Positions 8,016 through 11,364 of a stretch of 11,364 bases of DNA are shown here, piece by piece. The stretch spans positions 1-11,364 of the forward strand of contig JAITHX010000185.1 in NCBI GenBank assembly GCA_031279735.1. Direction: 5' to 3'. Positions within the stretch are counted from its first letter, which is position 1. Each line of letters opens with the position of its first letter. The notes beneath the pieces were generated by a model, which did not search any database, was not told the origin of the DNA, and saw only the letters and a list, made by a program, of their open reading frames with translations. The DNA is from Prevotellaceae bacterium. GTDB lineage: Bacteria > Bacteroidota > Bacteroidia > Bacteroidales > UBA932. The translations under genes and the position numbers were made by a program.

Positions 8016-8375
8016 GGTTCTACCGGGAATTGTGTGGAAAAAGTTTGCGTGTTTTCTCACCGCGTTGCGGTGTTTTTGTAACGCAAAGGGCGCAAGGGCT
8101 TCGCAAAGGACGCAGGGGCTTCGCGTCCTTTGCGAAGGGCGTGCGGTTACGAGTCTTGAGGGCTTGACCCGCAGCCTCCGGCAACCTTGCGCAAAGGACG
8201 CGAAGCCTCTGCGCCCCTTGCGAAGCCTTTGCGTCCTCTGCGTTATAAAAACACCGCGACGCGGTGAATAACCGCACAATCCCTTAATAAGGGAATAAGG
8301 GTGAATCGGAGTCCGCTAAGGGAGCTTTGAAAAATAAGGGTTTTATGGCTTTTCCACACAATTCCCAGTAGAACC
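8016..8375. repeat. Element B, copy 1: hairpin-rich element with 26-bp terminal inverted repeats
   Basis: The first 26 bases (8016-8041, beginning GGTTCTACCGGGAATTGTG) are matched with one mismatch by the reverse complement of the last 26 (8350-8375). Just inside are CACCGCGTTGCGGTG (8058-8072) and CACCGCGACGCGGTG (8252-8266), each a small hairpin. The interior is built of GCGTCCTTT/GCAAAGGAC-like units whose two halves are mutually complementary. Both terminal repeats contain TTTTCCACA. Bases 8267-8349 are a spacer (with AAGGGAATAAGGG) absent from copy 2. The element looks like a MITE; no flanking target duplication was obvious. Frames open through it encode only low-complexity AKDAKPLRPLRS-type translations. 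Confidence 0.85.
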
Positions 8376-8431
8376 GATTTTTATGATTGATAACGGATTT
8401 TGGACACCCCACCCCATACCCCATACCCCCT
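8376..8431. repeat. Module adjoining element B, ending in CCCCATA heptamers
   Basis: Bases 8376-8410 are, in reverse complement, closely similar to 11072-11106 (shared GGGGT[AG]TCCAAAATCC and TATCAATC). They are followed by about three ACCCCAT heptamers (8411-8431). The same pair, inverted, adjoins copy 2 of element B, so this module travels with element B. Confidence 0.75.
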
Positions 8432-8443
8432 ATTCGGCATCCC

Positions 8444-8483
8444 CAAAAAGAAACGCGAACCGTTCTCTTCCGAGCGGTTCGCG
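8444..8483 (-). terminator. Rho-independent terminator of the minus-strand operon
   Basis: CGCGAACCG (8454-8462) and CGGTTCGCG (8475-8483) form a perfect 9-bp stem with a 12-base loop. On the minus strand the stem is followed directly by TTTCTTTTTG (8453-8444). It lies about 90 bases after the stop of the OMP2 gene, so it should end the operon running from 10505. The plus-strand tail (ATCTTGTTT) is weaker. Confidence 0.8.
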
Positions 8484-8537
8484 ATCTTGTTTGCAATCTG
8501 TATTTAGCAATATAAAATGGTCTCAGTCAAGTTTGCC

Positions 8538-8559
8538 CAACAGCTGTACAACAACCGTA
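8538..8559. repeat. 11-bp repeat pair at the OMP2 3' end
   Basis: CAACAGCTGTA and CAACAACCGTA are two adjoining 11-mers of the family seen at 1788, 6833 and 6928. They lie 12 bases past the minus-strand OMP2 stop, inside the transcribed region before the terminator. Confidence 0.55.
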
Positions 8560-8571
8560 TAATCATCGCGA

Positions 8572-9420
8572 TTAAAAGAATCCGAAGCCTAATTTCAGTC
8601 CGAAGCTGTTTATTTTCAGTCGTTCGGTGAACGTAGTGTTGAGGAGGCTTTCGCAGTACAGACCTGTTTCGGCGAAGTTTAGCGGATGTTTTTCGCTTGC
8701 GCCCTTGATATTGTTCAAGGAGCAGTCGAAGTTCAGCGCGGCGTAGAGCATGATGCGTCCGATGGCGAAGCGAAGACCCGATTCGAGGGAAAGTATTACT
8801 GCCGTCTTGGTTTCTATCTTTTTGCCCTGAGCGCCGAAAGTTTCTCCGTCGAAGAAGTCGTGACCGGGAAGATTGGAGTACACCACGTTTTCGTGGTCGA
8901 AGTTTGCGGACGAGGTGAGTTTGCCCGACATTTTGGCTTGCGCCAGCATGGGGAGAGCCACTTTGCCGCCAGCCGCGAAATAGAGGGACGTTCTGGTGTC
9001 CAAATCCGTTTTCATGCGCAGCATGAGGGGAAGCGACAGCAGGGAGAGTGTTTGCGTTTCGCGATAGTTGCTAATGCTGTAACTGTATGTCACAGCGTTC
9101 GACGGCGTCACTCTGTCGTCGGTTGTCGAATAGCTGTCCGTGAGTTTTTTGTAGGTTATGCGTCCGGAGTAGTTCGCGAACTCCAGACCTGTCATCACCG
9201 CCCAGCGATCGTCGAAATTATAGACGTAGGTGCCGCCGGCTTTCATTCCGAAGTCGTCGCCTTCCATTCCGCCGTAGCGCGGACTGGATAGTGGCACAGT
9301 CATTCCGCCGGTGAAGTGGGCCAGCGCTTCATGCGTTCTGCCTTCCCCTTTGCGTGCGGCGAGGGGTGACAAACTCATTGTCAAGGCGAGAGTAAATGCC
9401 GCGTAATTCAAAGTTTTCAT
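8572..9420 (-). CDS. Outer-membrane beta-barrel protein (OMP2, 282 aa)
   Basis: The N-terminus MKTLNYAAFTLALTMSLSPL is a likely signal peptide with a cut near LAA (A22/R23). The mature part has barrel-like alternating strands (FGMKAGGTYVYNFDDRWAVM, LSLLSLPLMLRMKTDL, LYFAAGGKVALPM) and ends INSFGLKLGFGFF, with the terminal Phe expected of a strand recognised by the BAM complex. It is paralogous to the product at 5967-6830 in strand order, the YFAAGG strand, the NLPGH loop and the GLK final strand, although overall identity looks low. It is the last gene of a minus-strand operon: the A of its ATG is also the last base of the upstream gene's TAA, so translation is probably coupled. A terminator follows at 8444-8483. 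Function is unknown; porin, adhesin-anchor or surface-complex roles are all possible. Confidence 0.85.
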   Translation of the reverse strand: MKTLNYAAFTLALTMSLSPLAARKGEGRTHEALAHFTGGMTVPLSSPRYGGMEGDDFGMKAGGTYVYNFDDRWAVMTGLEFANYSGRITYKKLTDSYSTTDDRVTPSNAVTYSYSISNYRETQTLSLLSLPLMLRMKTDLDTRTSLYFAAGGKVALPMLAQAKMSGKLTSSANFDHENVVYSNLPGHDFFDGETFGAQGKKIETKTAVILSLESGLRFAIGRIMLYAALNFDCSLNNIKGASEKHPLNFAETGLYCESLLNTTFTERLKINSFGLKLGFGFF

Positions 9421-10307
9421 TATATATATGTGTTATTAACTTTCATGTTTGAAGATACTTGAGCTGCTGTTGCATTTGTGGGAGCGTCGGCGGGGGGAGC
9501 TGCGGAGATTTGACGTGAAGCCTTAGCCGGCGGCGACGGTGCATTGGATACCGGAGCGCCGTCGGCTTTAGCTGTCACGTAATCGCCGAGAGCGATTCCC
9601 ACTTTGACTTTGTATGTAATTCTTCGAGTTGTATCAACAGCGTCTGTTGATACTGCGCTGGTCAGCGCCACACCGGCACGGCGGTTGTCGTATTTCTTCG
9701 GGAAGGCATACTCAAAATAAGCAGAGTCAGGTTGTAGATTAGAGAAGGTAGCTGAGTATTGCCAGCCCGAATAAATAATAGTGCCGGATGTGGTGCCAAC
9801 GCAGTGCTCGACTGTTCGACCGCTGCTCGCCGTACAGGAAACGGAGTTGGCGGAGAGTTTGTCAGTCGATTTGTTTGCAAATGCGGGGGGAGCGAGCGGA
9901 GATGCGCCGGCGGCTTGGTCGGGGATGAATCCGAATCCGAATCCGAATCCGAATCCGAATCCGAATCCAATGCCTGCCGAAATGTTGTGGGTCGCGACGG
10001 CAGCCTTGCGGGTACTGACATCACGACCGGCTACGGGATCGACGACGACTACGCTAGCTTTGCCTGCTGCCGGAATGTTGGAGAGTGCGCCCGCAACGGT
10101 GAACGAAGACGAGTTCGTTCCGCACAGGGTGACCGCAAGTGAGCCAGTGGGTTGATTGCCTCCTCTGTTTATGGTTAGGGTGAGGTGGGTTGAGTCGGAG
10201 GCATAGCCGCAGTCGTCGGCACAAGTTTTCGTCGTTCCATTGGGCGAAATCCCGCAGTTGCCGGTTGCAATGTCGAATTTGGTGCTGTAGTCGCGCATAA
10301 AGTTCAT
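9420..10307 (-). CDS. Ig/Fn3-like surface-protein fragment with (Gly-Phe)7 tract (295 aa)
   Basis: Residues about 41-112 (LTLTINRGGNQPTGSLAVTL, GTNSSSFT) resemble the Ig-like modules repeated in large Bacteroidales cell-surface proteins. Residues about 161-225 (GRTVEHCVGTT, WQYSATFSNLQPDSAYFEYA) resemble the partner Fn3-like module. Between them lie seven Gly-Phe pairs (114-127) encoded by a hexamer repeat. The C-terminal 45 residues are Ala/Pro/Ser-rich. Six Cys are present (18, 29, 33, 62, 158, 169). There is no N-terminal signal peptide: MNFMRDYSTKFDIATG is polar, and an in-frame TAA lies seven codons before the ATG, so it cannot be extended. It is thus either a remnant of a larger adhesin or is exported in some other way. 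It overlaps OMP2 by one base and follows the 59-residue ORF by 18 bases. The frame is open and long, but I cannot exclude a decaying gene. Confidence 0.65.
   Translation of the reverse strand: MNFMRDYSTKFDIATGNCGISPNGTTKTCADDCGYASDSTHLTLTINRGGNQPTGSLAVTLCGTNSSSFTVAGALSNIPAAGKASVVVVDPVAGRDVSTRKAAVATHNISAGIGFGFGFGFGFGFGFIPDQAAGASPLAPPAFANKSTDKLSANSVSCTASSGRTVEHCVGTTSGTIIYSGWQYSATFSNLQPDSAYFEYAFPKKYDNRRAGVALTSAVSTDAVDTTRRITYKVKVGIALGDYVTAKADGAPVSNAPSPPAKASRQISAAPPADAPTNATAAQVSSNMKVNNTYI
9927..9968. repeat. Hexanucleotide repeat (GAATCC)7 inside the Ig/Fn3-like gene
   Basis: Seven perfect tandem GAATCC units on the plus strand, read on the minus strand as GGATTC and encoding (Gly-Phe)7. Perfection of all seven copies at the DNA level suggests recent slippage. 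Being a multiple of three, gains or losses would alter protein length without shifting frame. Confidence 0.95.
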
Positions 10308-10325
10308 TGTATTTGCAGTTATGTT

Positions 10326-10505
10326 TTAGAGGATTGTGAGTTCGGACTTTCTGTCGAGTTCGTCGAGAGCGCGGCGATGCAGGCGATATTCCGCAACGGC
10401 TCCGGTAAGAGCAATGAAGGGAATATCAGCCAAAAAAAGCAGTATTCGGCGGCGAATGTTCGACTGCTTGTCCGCAGTCGGGGATTTTAGTCTTTCGTTC
10501 ATCAT
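10326..10505 (-). CDS. Small single-pass membrane protein (59 aa), first gene of the minus-strand operon
   Basis: The frame runs from ATG at 10505 (or the adjacent second ATG at 10502) to TAA at 10328-10326. The product begins MMNERLKSPTADKQSNIRRR, continues with a hydrophobic segment ILLFLADIPFIALTGAVAEY (21-40), and ends with a charged, probably helical tail (HRRALDELDRKSELTIL). The Arg cluster before the segment predicts an N-in orientation. It sits between a TAnnTTTG promoter and the Ig/Fn3-like gene (18-base gap), in the expected position for a real first cistron. I recognise no family. Alternatives are a leader peptide, or a cryptic export signal once joined to the next gene. Confidence 0.6.
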   Translation of the reverse strand: MMNERLKSPTADKQSNIRRRILLFLADIPFIALTGAVAEYRLHRRALDELDRKSELTIL

Positions 10506-10565
10506 AACCTACTAATTAACTTAACTTTATTAAACTTTTTTCGTAGCTTCCGTTTACTATATCAT

Positions 10566-10579
10566 ACATTGTACAGTGT
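10566..10579. promoter_or_regulatory. Possible operator palindrome ACATTGTACAGTGT
   Basis: A 14-bp near-palindrome (one mismatched pair) just downstream of the predicted start of the minus-strand operon transcript. Position is suitable for a repressor site, but one such palindrome could arise by chance and no regulator gene is nearby. Confidence 0.25.
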
Positions 10580-10593
10580 CGTAAAGCACGGCA

Positions 10594-10621
10594 CAAAAGT
10601 AGAGACAATAAAGACGCGCAA
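10594..10621 (-). promoter_or_regulatory. Promoter of the minus-strand small-protein/Ig-like/OMP2 operon
   Basis: On the minus strand TTG (10621-10619) is followed after 17 bases by TACTTTTG (10601-10594), a perfect TAnnTTTG -7 box. The spacing is slightly short of the usual 19-21. Transcription would begin near 10587, leaving a leader of about 80 bases before the ATG at 10505. Confidence 0.6.
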
Positions 10622-10871
10622 CACATCGTTAGCATATTTTAACATTTAACAAGACTAATAAGGTATTTTTTTCCCTCCCGCGCCCCCGCCTAAAAGCGTA
10701 TTAAAATAGTTTCATACAGAACATTGATTACCCTAATGGCGGAACTTCGCCCTCCCGCCCCGTTTGTTATTTAGTCTCAAAAAAACGAAGATTTTCTCAA
10801 TGATGTAAAACATATTCTACAACATGTTTTTTAATGCCTGTCGCGAAAGCCGGATACCGGAATCACGAACC
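10622..10871. other. Intergenic stretch without recognisable genes
   Basis: About 250 bases with stop codons in every frame and only very short ORFs. It contains C-rich patches (CCCTCCCGCGCCCCCGCC near 10673, a similar one near 10751) and an A/T-only 7-bp stem at 10807-10830. I see no promoter, RNA gene or conserved motif I would defend. Confidence 0.5.
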
Positions 10872-10998
10872 GAAAATTAAGAATTACCCTGTGGAAATTA
10901 AGAATTAAGAATTAAAAATTAGAAATTACGAATTACGAATTACGAATTACGAATTGCCCTGTGGAAATTAAGAATTAAGAATTAAGAATTAAGAATTG
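10872..10998. repeat. AATTAAG/AATTACG heptamer tract with an internal 70-bp duplication
   Basis: Tandem 7-bp units GAATTAA and GAATTAC run through most of this stretch. CCCTGTGGAAATTAAGAATT occurs at 10887 and again at 10957, exactly 70 bases (ten heptamers) apart, so a larger unit has itself duplicated in register. Confidence 0.9.
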
Positions 10999-11036
10999 CC
11001 TGCGGGAATGGGGAGGGATTGGGAGGGTGCATTTCG

Positions 11037-11077
11037 GGGTATAGGGTATAGGGTATAGGGTATAGGGTATGGGGTAT
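11037..11077. repeat. GGGTATA heptamer tract (six units)
   Basis: Four perfect GGGTATA units are followed by GGGTATG and a partial GGGTAT. It directly adjoins the element B module at 11072-11106. The same heptamer, inverted and shorter, is at 8411-8431 beside copy 1. Confidence 0.9.
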
Positions 11078-11364
11078 CCAAAATCCCGTATCAATCTTTA
11101 AAATCTTCCTCCCGTTTTTCACCGCGTTGCGGTGTTTTTTTAACCGCTAAGGGCGCAGAGGCTTCGCAGAGAACGCAGGGGCTTCGCGTCCTTTGCGCAA
11201 GGTCGCCGGAGGCTGCGGGTCAAGCCCTCAAGACCTGTAACCGCACGCCATTCGCAAAGGACGCGAAGCCCTTGCGCCCTTTGCGAAGCCTTTGCGCCCC
11301 TTGCGTTACAAAAACACCGCAACGCGGTGAAAAAACACGCAAACTTTTTCCACACAATTCCCGG
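11078..11364. repeat. Element B, copy 2, inverted and cut by the window end
   Basis: The reverse complement of about 11116-11364 aligns with 8023-8270 at roughly 90% identity by eye; the outer 60 bases are nearly identical. Both terminal hairpins are present (CACCGCGTTGCGGTG at 11120-11134, CACCGCAACGCGGTG at 11315-11329), as is the TTTTCCACA of the terminal repeat (11346-11354). The segment corresponding to 8267-8375 of copy 1 is missing, and the core passes straight into the AAAATC module. The outer tip (TAGAACC in copy 1) lies beyond the window. Confidence 0.85.

Noticed and set aside
7795..8279. Minus-strand open frames (7795-8007, 8007-8279) and the overlapping plus-strand frame 8032-8271
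   Set aside because: All lie inside elements A and B. The same DNA is open in several frames and both strands because of the repeat composition; AKDAKPLRPLRS-type translations are common artefacts of such repeats.
10807..10830. Rho-independent terminator on the plus strand
   Set aside because: The 7-bp stem is almost entirely A/T and no plus-strand gene precedes it.
11037..11077. Telomere-like repeat
   Set aside because: GGGTATA resembles telomeric motifs superficially, but the tract is six units long, internal and surrounded by other heptamer tracts and bacterial genes.
11140..11355. Minus-strand open frame resembling the one at 8032-8271
   Set aside because: The similarity comes from copy 2 of element B; no independent evidence for a gene.

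Overview
The window looks like chromosomal DNA from a member of the Bacteroidetes, most likely Bacteroidales. The evidence is an AAA-ATPase-like/PD-(D/E)XK gene of a type that is expanded there, two PorT-like outer-membrane beta-barrel genes, an Ig/Fn3-like surface-protein fragment, promoter-like TAnnTTTG boxes, and start codons preceded by A/T-rich DNA instead of Shine-Dalgarno sites. I see no tRNA, rRNA, CRISPR array, transposase, integrase or phage gene.

Layout. Positions 1-1467 hold the 3' part of an AAA-ATPase-like gene whose stop codon lies inside a dispersed repeat (element A). Positions 1468-1894 are repeats and a promoter. Positions 1895-5950 encode a 1351-residue SNF2-family ATPase, followed 16 bases later by an outer-membrane beta-barrel gene (5967-6830), probably co-transcribed. 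A promoter and a repeat array precede a pirin-family gene (6997-7707). Positions 7708-8571 are almost entirely repeats: a second element A, a larger hairpin-rich element B, heptamer repeats and a terminator. On the minus strand, 10505 down to 8572, lies a compact operon: a 59-residue membrane peptide gene (too short for most gene callers), an Ig/Fn3-like protein gene with a (Gly-Phe)7 tract, and a second beta-barrel gene. The last 860 bases are the operon promoter, heptamer tracts and an inverted copy of element B.

The genes are mostly ordinary families. The intergenic DNA is the notable part. Element A (about 170-180 bp, near-perfect terminal inverted repeats, a period-9 core of 5 or 8 units) occurs twice. 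Element B occurs twice in opposite orientations and brackets the minus-strand surface-protein operon, which could therefore be invertible or part of a composite mobile unit. A degenerate 11-bp repeat (about TAACAACCGTA) recurs as short arrays at four intergenic sites, two of them at promoters. Heptamer tracts fill most of the remaining gaps. I found no convincing defence system. The best candidates for something undescribed are the repeat families and the operon they bracket.
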